DNA of 14,971 nt from JANNRA01 sp031401035 (GTDB lineage: Bacteria > Desulfobacterota > Binatia > HRBIN30 > CADEER01), in contig JANNRA010000182.1 of NCBI GenBank assembly GCA_031401035.1, positions 1 to 14,971 on the forward strand, in the 5' to 3' direction. Below, piece after piece: positions 6,915 to 14,937 of the stretch. The notes below the pieces were generated by a model. That model was not told the origin of the DNA and searched no databases. It saw only the letters and a program-made list of their open reading frames with translations. A program made the translations under genes and the position numbers. Within the stretch, counting starts at the first letter, position 1, and each line of letters starts with the position of its first letter.

Positions 6915-7625
6915 ATGCCCGAGACCACCGCCCTGGCGCTGCTCTCCTGCGACGAGCGCGAGGCGCTCGAGCGGCTGCTGCCACGCGTGCCGCTGGCGCG
7001 CTTCGATCGCGTCTTCGCCGTCGACCCGGGCTCGACCGACGGGACGCTCGAGGTGTACGCGCGGCACGGCATCGAAGTGCACATCCAGGCGGCGCGCGGG
7101 CGCGGCAACGCCTTCCTGCGTGCCCAGGAGATCGCCGGCACCGACCGCATCGTCTTCTTCAGCACCGACGGCAACGAGGATCCCGCCGATCTGCCGCGCA
7201 TGCTGGCCCTGCTCGACGCCGGCAACGACCTGGTCATCGCCGGCCGCTTCCTGCAGCCCGGCGCCGGTAGCGACGACAGCGACGACCCGCTGCGCCTGCG
7301 CAAGCTCGGCAATATCGTCTACAGCCTGGTGGTGCGCGTGCTGTGGCGCTCGGGCGTGCGCGACTCGATCAACGGCTATCGGGCGATGCGCGTCGACGCC
7401 ATGCGGCGCATGCGCCTCGACGCGCCGCTGCACGAGATCGAACTGCAGAGCACCATCCGCGCCGCCAAGCTCGGCCTGCGCATCGCCGAGTTTCCAACCC
7501 GCGAGCAGCCGCGCCTCGGCGGCGTCCGCAAGGCCAGCGCCGGCACCTTCACCCTGGGTGTCCGCATCGGCTGGTTCCTGTTGCGCGAGATCGCCATCGG
7601 CCGGCGCTTCATCAGGGAGGGCTGA
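6915..7625 (+). CDS. GT2 glycosyltransferase, polyprenyl-phosphate mannosyl/glycosyl type
   Basis: The 236-residue protein has a GT-A fold and is close in layout to soluble dolichol-phosphate mannose synthase (DPM1-like). It would move a sugar from a nucleotide to a polyprenyl phosphate at the inner face of the membrane. Motifs are AVDPGSTDGTLE (35-46; the usual V-D-D-G-S-T-D-G-T with Pro as its third residue), the metal-binding-type region STDGNEDPADLP (83-94, D85 and D89), a KLGNIVYSLVVRVLW segment (130-144) like the DPM family's GN-x6-R-x-LW, and DSINGYRAMR (150-159). There is no C-terminal membrane pair, so it is peripheral. AGGAG lies 6 bases before the ATG but inside a hairpin loop. The downstream GT39 starts only 3 bases after the stop, which supports a donor-maker/donor-user pair. 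The sugar is unknown. Confidence 0.85.
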   Translation: MPETTALALLSCDEREALERLLPRVPLARFDRVFAVDPGSTDGTLEVYARHGIEVHIQAARGRGNAFLRAQEIAGTDRIVFFSTDGNEDPADLPRMLALLDAGNDLVIAGRFLQPGAGSDDSDDPLRLRKLGNIVYSLVVRVLWRSGVRDSINGYRAMRVDAMRRMRLDAPLHEIELQSTIRAAKLGLRIAEFPTREQPRLGGVRKASAGTFTLGVRIGWFLLREIAIGRRFIREG

Positions 7626-7628
7626 GCG

Positions 7629-9053
7629 ATGTGGCGCCGCCACTGGCGCCTGGCGCTGCTGCTCGCCGTCGCCGGCCTCGCCTATGGGCGCGGCCTCGGC
7701 GCCTACGGCATGCTGATGTGGGACGAGGCGGAGTACGCCTCGCTCGCCCGCGCCCTGGCGCGCGGCGAGGGCTACACGGTCGGCGGCCGGCCCGAGGCGC
7801 TGCGCCCGCCGCTACTGCCGTTGGCCGGCGCCGCCGCGATTGCGCTCGCCGGGCGCGCCGACGACCGCGTCGTCAAGGCGGCGACGGTGGCCCTGGCGCT
7901 GGCGGCCCTGCTGGTGGTCTACGCGGCCGGGACGCGCGCCTACGACCGCACCACCGGGCTGGTCGCCGCGCTGCTGCTCGCCGCGGTCCCATGGTTCTGG
8001 ACGGCGACGGCGCAGTTCCTCAGCGAGCTCCCGCTGCTGGCCTGCTTCTCCGCCGCCGCCTTCGCCTGGAGCTTCGCGCTGCTGCGCGCGCCGGGCTGGT
8101 TCCACCTCGCCTGGCTGTGCGCCGGCCTGGCGTTGCTGACGCGCTACACGGCGCTGCTGCTCGGACCGCTGTTCGCGCTCCTCACCCTGGCGGCGCTGGT
8201 GACGCATCCGGCCGCGGTGCGCCGCTGCCTGCGCAGCCCGCATGCCTGGCTGGCGCCGCTGGTCGCCGTCGCCGTCGTCGCGCCGTGGTTCGCCCACCAG
8301 GCGCTGACCTTCGGCGATCCGCTCGTCGGCCTGCGCCGCGCGTCGGGCCAACTGCAGGTCTACCTGCCGGGCGTGTCGATGCCGTGGCACGCCTACCTGA
8401 GCGGATTGCCGGCGATGCTGACGGCGCCGACCCTGGCGGCGCTGGTGCTCGGCGTCGCCTGGGCCGTGTGGCGGCGCGATGCCTTCGCGCTGCACTGCGT
8501 CGTCGTCGTCGCCTTCGTGCTGCTGTGGTTCAGCGCCTACCGGTACAAGGAGCCGCGCCTGGTCTCGGCGATGCTCCCGGCCGCGGCGCTGCTGGCGGCG
8601 GTCGGCGTGACGCGCGGCCTGACCGGCGACCGCCCGCAGCGGCTCGGGCTGGCCGTCGCCGGCGCACTGCTCGGCGTCGTCGCGCTCGGCGCGCTGTCGG
8701 CCCGCGATCGGCTGAGCCGGTTCGTGACCAACGGCTACCCGTCGTTCCTGCAGGCGGCGGAGTTCCTGCGCGCGCACAGCGAGCCGTCGGCGCTGGTGGT
8801 GGCGCCGAACCCACCGCAGGTGTGGTGGTACGCCGAGCGGCGCGTGGAGGAGTTTCCCGCCGAGGCGGCGCTGCCGGCGCTCCTGGCGCGCGCCGACTGG
8901 GTGGTGATCGCCGACTTCGAGCGCGGCCAGCCGCCCTATGCCGCGGCGCTGGCGGCGCGCATCCCCGCCAGCGCGTTCGTCGCTGGCGACGCGGCGCGCT
9001 TCGACGACGGCCGCTTCAGCACCGTCGTCGCCCGCGCCGCGCTGCTGCGCTGA
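7629..9053 (+). CDS. GT39/ArnT-like integral membrane glycosyltransferase
   Basis: The 474-residue product has a GT-C architecture: about nine or ten hydrophobic helices between residues 6 and 357, then a soluble periplasmic-type C-terminal domain (about 360-474). Residues 28-40 (MLMWDEAEYASLA) lie in the first periplasmic loop and carry the D32-E33 pair that is the catalytic/metal site in protein-mannosyltransferase and ArnT relatives. RPEALRPPLLP (54-64) fits the following loop. YRYKEPRLVSAMLPAAALL (304-322) matches the conserved R/K-x-P-R-Y-x-x-P segment of the family. Such enzymes use a polyprenyl-phosphate sugar to modify a protein, lipid A or another periplasmic acceptor. GGGAGG (7615-7620), inside the end of GT2, is 8 bases before the ATG, so the two genes should be translated together. 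Donor sugar and acceptor are not predictable. Confidence 0.88.
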   Translation: MWRRHWRLALLLAVAGLAYGRGLGAYGMLMWDEAEYASLARALARGEGYTVGGRPEALRPPLLPLAGAAAIALAGRADDRVVKAATVALALAALLVVYAAGTRAYDRTTGLVAALLLAAVPWFWTATAQFLSELPLLACFSAAAFAWSFALLRAPGWFHLAWLCAGLALLTRYTALLLGPLFALLTLAALVTHPAAVRRCLRSPHAWLAPLVAVAVVAPWFAHQALTFGDPLVGLRRASGQLQVYLPGVSMPWHAYLSGLPAMLTAPTLAALVLGVAWAVWRRDAFALHCVVVVAFVLLWFSAYRYKEPRLVSAMLPAAALLAAVGVTRGLTGDRPQRLGLAVAGALLGVVALGALSARDRLSRFVTNGYPSFLQAAEFLRAHSEPSALVVAPNPPQVWWYAERRVEEFPAEAALPALLARADWVVIADFERGQPPYAAALAARIPASAFVAGDAARFDDGRFSTVVARAALLR

Positions 9054-9104
9054 GGTCCTGTCCCAATCACCGCCGTCGCATCGTACGTGCCGCGCAGTCG
9101 TGTT

Positions 9105-9147
9105 CCCCGGCTGGGACCGCGGGCGTCTCGCCCGCAGCGCAGCGCGG
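9105..9147. repeat. REP-like intergenic hairpin element (candidate dispersed repeat)
   Basis: Within the 131-base gap after GT39, GCGGGCG (9119-9125) and CGCCCGC (9129-9135) form a 7-base-pair stem with loop TCT, preceded by CCGGCTGGGACC and followed by AGCGCAGCGCGG. The look (GGGACCGCGGGCGTCTCGCCCGC-type core) resembles short palindromic extragenic repeats I associate with several GC-rich environmental bacteria. Only one copy is in the window, so the repeat nature is inferred. It has no T-run and is a poor intrinsic terminator. Confidence 0.4.
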
Positions 9148-9149
9148 CG

Positions 9150-9177
9150 TTGACATCGTTCCCCCATCCAGTACTGA
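9150..9177 (+). promoter_or_regulatory. Possible promoter of the efflux operon
   Basis: TTGACA (9150-9155) is a perfect -35 hexamer. A 16-base spacer leads to TACTGA (9172-9177), a poor -10 match. Transcription would begin about 9184, essentially at the GTG start codon at 9185, which itself has no ribosome-binding site; a leaderless message is therefore possible. This is the only promoter-like signal between GT39 and the efflux genes. Confidence 0.3.
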
Positions 9178-9184
9178 ACGCCGG

Positions 9185-10369
9185 GTGCGGAACCGATGCG
9201 GCGCGTGGCGCCTGACCCAGGGGACGATCTTTCTCACGGCCACCCTGCTGGCCGCCTGCGACAAGAAGGAAGCGGCCAAGGAGCCGCCGCCGATGGATGT
9301 GCAGGTGGCGGTGGTCGAGCAGCGCGACGTGCCCGTCTACCAGGAGTGGGTCGGCACCATGACCGGTTTCATCAACGCCGAGATCCGCCCGCAGGTGAAG
9401 GGCTACCTGCTGTCGAAGAACTACCAGGAGGGTCAGGTCGTGCAGTCCGGCGCGCTGCTCTTCCAGATCGACCCGCGCGAGTTCCAGGCCCAGCTCGACC
9501 AGTGGAAGGGCCAGCTGGCGCAGGCGCAGGCGGCGCTGGTGAAGACGCAGCTCGACGTCGCGCGCTACACGCCGCTGGCCAAGGAAGGGGCGGTGAGCCA
9601 GCAGGAGCTCGACAACGCCATCCAGGCCAACCTCGCCAACCTCGCCGCGGTCGACTCCGCCAAGGCGCAGGTCGAGCAGGCGCAGTTGAACCTCGGCTGG
9701 ACGCGCGTCACGGCGCCGATCACCGGCGTCGCGGGCATCGCCATCGCCCAGGTCGGCGACCTGGTCGAACCGACGACGCAACTGACGACGATGTCGCAGC
9801 TCGATCCGATCAAGGCTGTCTTTCCGGTCAGCGAACAGGAGTACCTGCGCTACGCGCGCGGCCGCGCCGCCGCCGAGGGCGAGCAGGCGTCGCGCAAGGA
9901 CGCCCTCGAACTCCACACCGCCGACGGCGAACTCTATCCCTACCGCGGCACGGTCAGCGTCGTCGGCCGCGAGGTCGACCCGCGTACCGGCACGGTAACG
10001 CTCGAGGCGCTGTTTCCCAACGCGCAGAACATCCTGCGCCCGGGCGGCTACGCCAAGCTGCGCGCCGTCATCGAGAACCGCGCCAACGCGCTGGTCATCC
10101 CGCAGCGCGCCGTGCAGAACACGCAGGGGAAGTCGCTGGTGGCGGTGGTCGGCGCCGACGACACGGTCGAGATGCGCACCGTCACCACCGGACCGCGCAG
10201 CGGCACCGACTGGGTGATCCTCGACGGCCTCGCCGCCGGCGAGCGGGTCGTCGTCGAGGGACTGCAGAAGGTGCGCAGCGGCAGCAAGGTGGCGCCGCGG
10301 CCCTACCTCGCCCCGACGCCCGTGCCGACCGCCGTGCCGGCGACGCCGGTGCCGTTGCCGGGCGCCTGA
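9185..10369 (+). CDS. RND efflux periplasmic adaptor (membrane fusion lipoprotein, AcrA/MexA type)
   Basis: The 394-residue protein bridges the RND pump and the outer-membrane channel. The GTG start is chosen because it gives a lipoprotein signal (GTIFLTATLLAAC, lipobox cysteine 25). Asp at +2 would keep the mature lipoprotein in the inner membrane, as expected for an adaptor. Domains in order are a first barrel/lipoyl half (about 38-98; AEIRPQVKGYLLSKNYQEG at 65-83), a coiled-coil hairpin (about 99-168), the second lipoyl half (WTRVTAPITGVAGIA, 172-186), a beta-barrel (about 205-292) and a membrane-proximal domain (about 300-370). Length is close to AcrA (397). It ends in a Pro/Val/Thr-rich tail (371-393) that looks disordered. 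No ribosome-binding site precedes the GTG. The frame stays open upstream to 7343, but that part only shadows the GT genes. The pump gene follows after 21 bases. Confidence 0.93.
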   Translation: MRNRCGAWRLTQGTIFLTATLLAACDKKEAAKEPPPMDVQVAVVEQRDVPVYQEWVGTMTGFINAEIRPQVKGYLLSKNYQEGQVVQSGALLFQIDPREFQAQLDQWKGQLAQAQAALVKTQLDVARYTPLAKEGAVSQQELDNAIQANLANLAAVDSAKAQVEQAQLNLGWTRVTAPITGVAGIAIAQVGDLVEPTTQLTTMSQLDPIKAVFPVSEQEYLRYARGRAAAEGEQASRKDALELHTADGELYPYRGTVSVVGREVDPRTGTVTLEALFPNAQNILRPGGYAKLRAVIENRANALVIPQRAVQNTQGKSLVAVVGADDTVEMRTVTTGPRSGTDWVILDGLAAGERVVVEGLQKVRSGSKVAPRPYLAPTPVPTAVPATPVPLPGA

Positions 10370-10390
10370 CGCGCGCCGGGATCGCCGCTC

Positions 10391-13300
10391 ATGTCGCACT
10401 TCTTCATCAACCGTCCCATCGTCGCGATGGTCATTTCGATCATCATGGTGATCGTCGGCATCGTCGCCATGGTGCAGCTGCCGATCGCGCAGTTTCCCGA
10501 CATCGCCCCGCCGGAGATCCAGTTGCAGGCGACCTACGTCGGCGCCGACGCGCTGACGGTCGAGCAGTCGGTCGCGACGCCCATCGAGCAGCAGATGCAG
10601 GGCGTCGCCGGCATGATCTACATGTACTCGACCAACGCCAGCAACGGGCAGATGACGCTCAAGGTCGACTTCGACGTCGGGACCGAGTTCAACACCGACC
10701 AGATCCTGACGCAGATGCGCTACCTGCAGGCCGAGTCGCAACTGCCGACCGACGTGCGCAACTACGGCGTCACCATCAAGACCTCGACCACCAGCCCGCT
10801 GGCGCTGTTCTCGGTGTATTCGCCGAAGGGCACCTACGACGCGCTCTTCCTGGCCAACTACGCCACCATCAACATCAACGATCCGATGTCGCGCGTGCCC
10901 GGCGTCGGCCAGGTGCAGATCTTCGGCGCCGGCCAGTACGCCATGCGCTTCTGGCTCAACCCCGACACGCTCTCCAAGCTCGGCATCACCGTCAGCGAGA
11001 TCCTCGACGCGCTGAGCCGCCAGAACACCGTCAACCCGGCCGGTCAGATCGGCGCCGAGCCGGTGCCGCCGGGGCAGCAGTTCACCTACACCGTCCGCGC
11101 CCAGGGGCGCCTGGTCGACGAGAACCAGTTCGGCGACATCGTCGTTCGCGCCAACGTCGACGGTTCGCTGGTGCGCATGCGCGACGTGGCGCGCATCGAA
11201 CTCGGCGCCCAGACCTACGCCATGAAGGGCCGCCTCAACGGCGCCCCGTCGGCGATCGTCGCCGTCTACCAACTGCCCGGCTCGAACGCGATCCAGACGA
11301 TGGAGGCGGCCAAGGCGCTGATGGAGGACGCGAAGGCGCGCTTCCCCGACGACGTCGACTACGTCGTCTCGCTCGACACCACGCTGGCGGTCAGCGAGGG
11401 CATCAAGGACATCGTCAAGACGCTGTTCGAGGCCCTGATCCTGGTCATCATCGTCGTCTTCATCTTCCTGCAGGGTTTCCGGGCCACACTCATCCCGCTG
11501 CTCGCCGTGCCGGTGTCGCTGGTCGGCACCTTCGCCATGTTCCCGCTGCTCGGCTTCTCCATCAACACGCTGTCTCTGTTCGGTCTGGTGCTGGCGATCG
11601 GCATCGTCGTCGACGACGCCATCGTCGTCGTCGAGGCGGTCGAACACCACATCGAGAAGGGCCTGTCACCGCGCGACGCGTCCTTCAAGGCGATGGAGCA
11701 GGTCTCCGGCCCGGTGGTCGCCATCGCCCTCATCCTCGCCGCGGTGTTCGTGCCGACCGCCTTCATCCCCGGCATCACCGGCTCGCTCTATCAGCAGTTC
11801 GCCGTCACCATCGCCCTGTCGGTGATCATCTCCGCCTTCAACGCGCTGTCGCTCAGCCCGGCCCTGTGCGCCCTGCTGCTGAAGCCGAAGAAGGAGATGC
11901 GCGGCCCGCTCGGCGCCTTCTTCCGCTGGTTCAACCGCGTCTTCGGCCGTGCCACCGACGGCTACGTCTCGGCCTGTCATCACCTCATCCGCAAGTCCGC
12001 CCTGGCCATGGCGTTGCTCGTCGGCATCACGGTGCTGACCGGTGTTCTCGGCGCGCGCCTGCCGCAGAGCTTCCTGCCGGACGAGGACCAGGGCTTTTTC
12101 TACATGAACGTGCAGCTGCCCGCCGCCGCCTCGCTGCAGCGTACCGACGCCGTGTGCAAGGAGATCGAGGAGCTGCTGAAGAACACGCCCGGCGTACAGA
12201 CGTACAATACGGTGGTCGGCTTCAGCCTGCTGAGCGGCGTCAACACGACGTACAGCGGCTTCTACTTCGTCACCCTCGAGCCCTGGGAGGAGCGCGACAA
12301 GGTCGGGCGCGGCGCCGACGTCATCATGCGCGAGCTCAACCAGAAGCTGTACATGCTGCCGTCGGCGCAGGCGTTCGCCTTCCCGCCGCCGGCGATTCCC
12401 GGCGTCGGCGCCTCGGGCGGCGCGACGTTCATGCTCGAGGACCGCTCGGGAGGCACGGTCGAGTTCCTGGCGCAGAACGCTGACGCGTTCATGGACGCGG
12501 CGCGAAAACGACCCGAGCTGGCGTCGGTGACGACGACCTTCATCCCCAGCGTGCCGCAGGTATTCGCCGACGTCGACCGCGACAAGGTGCTCAAGCAGGG
12601 CGTCGACCTGGCCTCGGTCTACAAGACGCTGCAGGCCTTCATGGGCGGCTCGTTCGTCAACTACTTCAACCGCTTCGGGCGCGTCTGGCAGGTCTACGTG
12701 CAGGCCGAGGGCGAGGCGCGCACCAAGGCCAGCAACGTCGGCCAGTTCTACGTGCTGAACAAGGATCGCGAGCAGGTGCCGCTGTCGACGTTGGTGACCA
12801 TGCGGGACATCGCCGGCCCCGAGTTCACCCTGCGCTTCAACTCCTACCGCGCCGCGCAGATCAACGCCTCGGGCAACCCAGGCTACAGCTCCCGCCAGGT
12901 GATGGCGGCGCTCGAGGCGGTATTCCACGAGACGCAGCCGCCCGAGATGGGCTTCGACTACCTCGGCATGTCGTTCCAGGAGCAGGTGGCGGCGCAGGGC
13001 GTCTCGCCGAACGTCATCTTCGCCTTCTCGCTGCTGATGGTGTTCCTCATCCTGGCGGCGCAGTACGAGAGCTGGACGCTGCCGTTCAGCGTCCTGCTCG
13101 GCGTGCCGATCGCCGTCTTCGGCGCCTTCCTGGCGATCTGGCTGCGCGCCTTCGACAATAACGTCTACGTGCAGATCGGCCTGGTCATGCTCATCGGCCT
13201 GGCGGCGAAGAACGCCATCCTCATCGTCGAGTTCTGCAAGGAGGAGTACGAGAAGGGGACGCCGCTGGTCGACGCGGCGCTGGCCGGCGCGCGTCTGCGC

Positions 13301-13507
13301 CTGCGCCCGATCCTGATGACCGCCTTCGCCTTCATCCTCGGCGTCGTGCCGCTGGTCACCGCCAGCGGCGCCGGCGCGCTGTCGCGCCAGCAACTCGGCA
13401 CGGCGGTGATCGGCGGCATGCTGGCGGCGTCGGTGCTCGCCATCTTCATCATTCCGGTGAGTTTCTACGTCGTCGAGCGCTTGTCGGCGCGCGGGGAGAA
13501 GCCGTGA
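10391..13507 (+). CDS. HAE-1 family RND multidrug efflux pump (AcrB/MexB type)
   Basis: The 1038-residue inner-membrane pump exports hydrophobic or amphipathic compounds using the proton gradient. It has the full two-repeat layout: helix 1 at 10-28 (MSHFFINRPIVAMVISIIMV start), a first periplasmic porter/docking part to about 335, helices 2-6 to about 500, helix 7 near 537-554, a second periplasmic part to about 870, and helices 8-12 to about 1027. The proton-relay residues are intact: D408 and D409 in GLVLAIGIVVDDAIVVVE, and K940 in LIGLAAKNAILIVEF, numbered almost as in AcrB (D407, D408, K940). FxGFRATLIPLLAVPVSLVGTF-type helix 3 entry (360-381) is also present. The loop at 610-616 reads GFSLLSG, unlike the aromatic GFGFAG of AcrB. 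GGGA lies 9 bases before the ATG. Its final codon overlaps the start of the channel gene. Substrates cannot be predicted. Confidence 0.96.
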   Translation: MSHFFINRPIVAMVISIIMVIVGIVAMVQLPIAQFPDIAPPEIQLQATYVGADALTVEQSVATPIEQQMQGVAGMIYMYSTNASNGQMTLKVDFDVGTEFNTDQILTQMRYLQAESQLPTDVRNYGVTIKTSTTSPLALFSVYSPKGTYDALFLANYATININDPMSRVPGVGQVQIFGAGQYAMRFWLNPDTLSKLGITVSEILDALSRQNTVNPAGQIGAEPVPPGQQFTYTVRAQGRLVDENQFGDIVVRANVDGSLVRMRDVARIELGAQTYAMKGRLNGAPSAIVAVYQLPGSNAIQTMEAAKALMEDAKARFPDDVDYVVSLDTTLAVSEGIKDIVKTLFEALILVIIVVFIFLQGFRATLIPLLAVPVSLVGTFAMFPLLGFSINTLSLFGLVLAIGIVVDDAIVVVEAVEHHIEKGLSPRDASFKAMEQVSGPVVAIALILAAVFVPTAFIPGITGSLYQQFAVTIALSVIISAFNALSLSPALCALLLKPKKEMRGPLGAFFRWFNRVFGRATDGYVSACHHLIRKSALAMALLVGITVLTGVLGARLPQSFLPDEDQGFFYMNVQLPAAASLQRTDAVCKEIEELLKNTPGVQTYNTVVGFSLLSGVNTTYSGFYFVTLEPWEERDKVGRGADVIMRELNQKLYMLPSAQAFAFPPPAIPGVGASGGATFMLEDRSGGTVEFLAQNADAFMDAARKRPELASVTTTFIPSVPQVFADVDRDKVLKQGVDLASVYKTLQAFMGGSFVNYFNRFGRVWQVYVQAEGEARTKASNVGQFYVLNKDREQVPLSTLVTMRDIAGPEFTLRFNSYRAAQINASGNPGYSSRQVMAALEAVFHETQPPEMGFDYLGMSFQEQVAAQGVSPNVIFAFSLLMVFLILAAQYESWTLPFSVLLGVPIAVFGAFLAIWLRAFDNNVYVQIGLVMLIGLAAKNAILIVEFCKEEYEKGTPLVDAALAGARLRLRPILMTAFAFILGVVPLVTASGAGALSRQQLGTAVIGGMLAASVLAIFIIPVSFYVVERLSARGEKP

Positions 13508-14937
13508 GGCGCGCGCGCGCGCGGCTGGCGCTGGGGCTGTTGGCGCTGGCCGCCGGTGGCTGTGCGGTCGGGCCGGATTTTGTCAGGCCCGAGCCGGTCG
13601 TGCCGCCGGCCTATCGCGGCGAGGTGGCGCCGGCGGAGGCGGCGTCGTTCGCCGACCAGGCGTGGTTCGACGTCTTCCAGGACGCCACCCTGCGCGGCCT
13701 GATCGACGACGCGCTGACCAACAACTACGACCTGCGCACGGCGGCCGCTCGGGTCGAGCAGGCGCAGCATCAGGTCGGCGTGACGCGCTCGGAACTCTTC
13801 CCGCAGGTCGGCTACAACGGCGCGGCGCAGCGCGGCTCGAGTTTCATCGGCGCCAACACCAGCAACCAGACCTTCAATACCTTCCTCGGCAGCTTCAACC
13901 TGGCCTGGGAGATCGACGTCTGGGGTCGCATCCGTCGCGCCACCGAGGCCTCCGAGGCGGTCCTCTACGCCACCGACGACGTGCGGCGCGGCGTCGTGCT
14001 GAGCCTGGTCAGCGGCGTCGCCGGGTCGTACTTCACACTGCAAGAGCTCGACCTCGAGCTCGAGATCGCGCGGCGCACGACCGAGAACTTCAGCGAAACG
14101 CTCGACCTGTTCACGCGCCGCTTCAAGGGCGGCGTCGATTCGAAGCTGTCGGTCGAGCGCGCGCGCGCCGCGCGCGCCCAGGCGGCGGCGACGATTCCGC
14201 AGTTGCAGCAGCAGATCGTGCAACAGGAGAACGCCATCTGCACCTTGCTCGGCCGGCCGCCCGGACCGATCCCACGCGAGCCGCTGCTGACGCTGCGCGC
14301 GCTGCCGCCGCAGACGCCGCCCGGGCTGCCCTCGGAACTGTTGCGGCGCCGGCCCGACATCCTGCAGGCGGAGCGGTTGATCGAGGCCAGCAACGCCCAG
14401 GTCGGCGTCGCGGTGGCGAACTTCTTCCCGCGCATCGGCCTGACCACATTGTACGGCGGCCAGAGCTCGGACCTGGAGAACGTCATCAAGACGCCGGGTG
14501 TGATCTGGGCCGTCGCTGGCTCGATGCTCGGGCCGATCTTCCAGGGCGGCCGGCTGACCGAGGCCTACCGGGCCCAGGTCGCCGACTGGGAGGCGAGCAA
14601 GGCGATTTACGAGCAGACCGTGCTGACGGCGCTCGGCGAAGTGTCGAACGCGCTCATCGCGCAGCAGAAGCAGGAAGAGGTGCGCGTCGAGCAGGAGGTG
14701 CAGGTGGCCGCCCTGCGCGAGTCGGTGCGCCTGGCGCTGCTGCGCTACAACGGCGGCCTGTCGACCTACTTCGAGGTCCTCGAGGCGCAACAGCAGCTCT
14801 TCCCGGCCGAGCTGCAGCTGGCGCAGACCGACCTCGCCCGCGTCCTCGCCGTCGTCGATCTCTACCGCTCGCTCGGCGGCGGCTGGGAAGCGAACGACAT
14901 GTCGGTCGACCCCGGCTTCTGGCCGACCGGTCCGTAG
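13504..14937 (+). CDS. Outer-membrane efflux lipoprotein (NodT/OprM-type TolC family)
   Basis: The 477-residue protein is the outer-membrane exit duct of the pump. The GTG start overlaps the pump stop (GTGA) with GGGGAG (13493-13498) 5 bases upstream. A lipoprotein signal (RLALGLLALAAGGC, cysteine 20) is followed by AVGPDFVRPEP, the usual NodT-family mature start. Two homologous halves each give helices and beta strands: WEIDVWGRIRR (135-145) in the first half, and LLRRRPDILQAERLIEASNA (279-298) with VGVAVANFFPRIGL (300-313) in the second. The C-terminal helices (380-455) are Gln/Glu/Ala-rich. Length is typical. The first codons contain an uninterrupted GC dinucleotide run (13509-13521). Gene order adaptor-pump-channel matches mexAB-oprM-type operons, so a dedicated channel is expected. 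No terminator is seen in the 34 bases that follow. Confidence 0.95.
   Translation: MRRARARLALGLLALAAGGCAVGPDFVRPEPVVPPAYRGEVAPAEAASFADQAWFDVFQDATLRGLIDDALTNNYDLRTAAARVEQAQHQVGVTRSELFPQVGYNGAAQRGSSFIGANTSNQTFNTFLGSFNLAWEIDVWGRIRRATEASEAVLYATDDVRRGVVLSLVSGVAGSYFTLQELDLELEIARRTTENFSETLDLFTRRFKGGVDSKLSVERARAARAQAAATIPQLQQQIVQQENAICTLLGRPPGPIPREPLLTLRALPPQTPPGLPSELLRRRPDILQAERLIEASNAQVGVAVANFFPRIGLTTLYGGQSSDLENVIKTPGVIWAVAGSMLGPIFQGGRLTEAYRAQVADWEASKAIYEQTVLTALGEVSNALIAQQKQEEVRVEQEVQVAALRESVRLALLRYNGGLSTYFEVLEAQQQLFPAELQLAQTDLARVLAVVDLYRSLGGGWEANDMSVDPGFWPTGP

Noticed and set aside
9119..9135. Stem-loop as an intrinsic terminator for the GT genes
   Set aside because: The stem is good but followed by AGCGCAGCGCGG rather than a T-run, so it is better described as a REP-like element.
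8936..11650. Long antisense open frame (about 900 codons) across GT39, adaptor and pump genes
   Set aside because: The product is a low-complexity Arg/Gly/Asp/His mixture, and it opposes three clear genes. GC-rich third positions keep such frames open. The same holds for antisense frames at 3062-4123, 4229-5554, 5973-7643, 7812-9167, 11666-13393 and 13465-14790.
9196..12483. Plus-strand frame of about 1095 codons starting at ATG 9196
   Set aside because: It is offset from both the adaptor and pump frames and has a degenerate Arg/Gly/Ala composition. The true frames show full domain order and catalytic residues.
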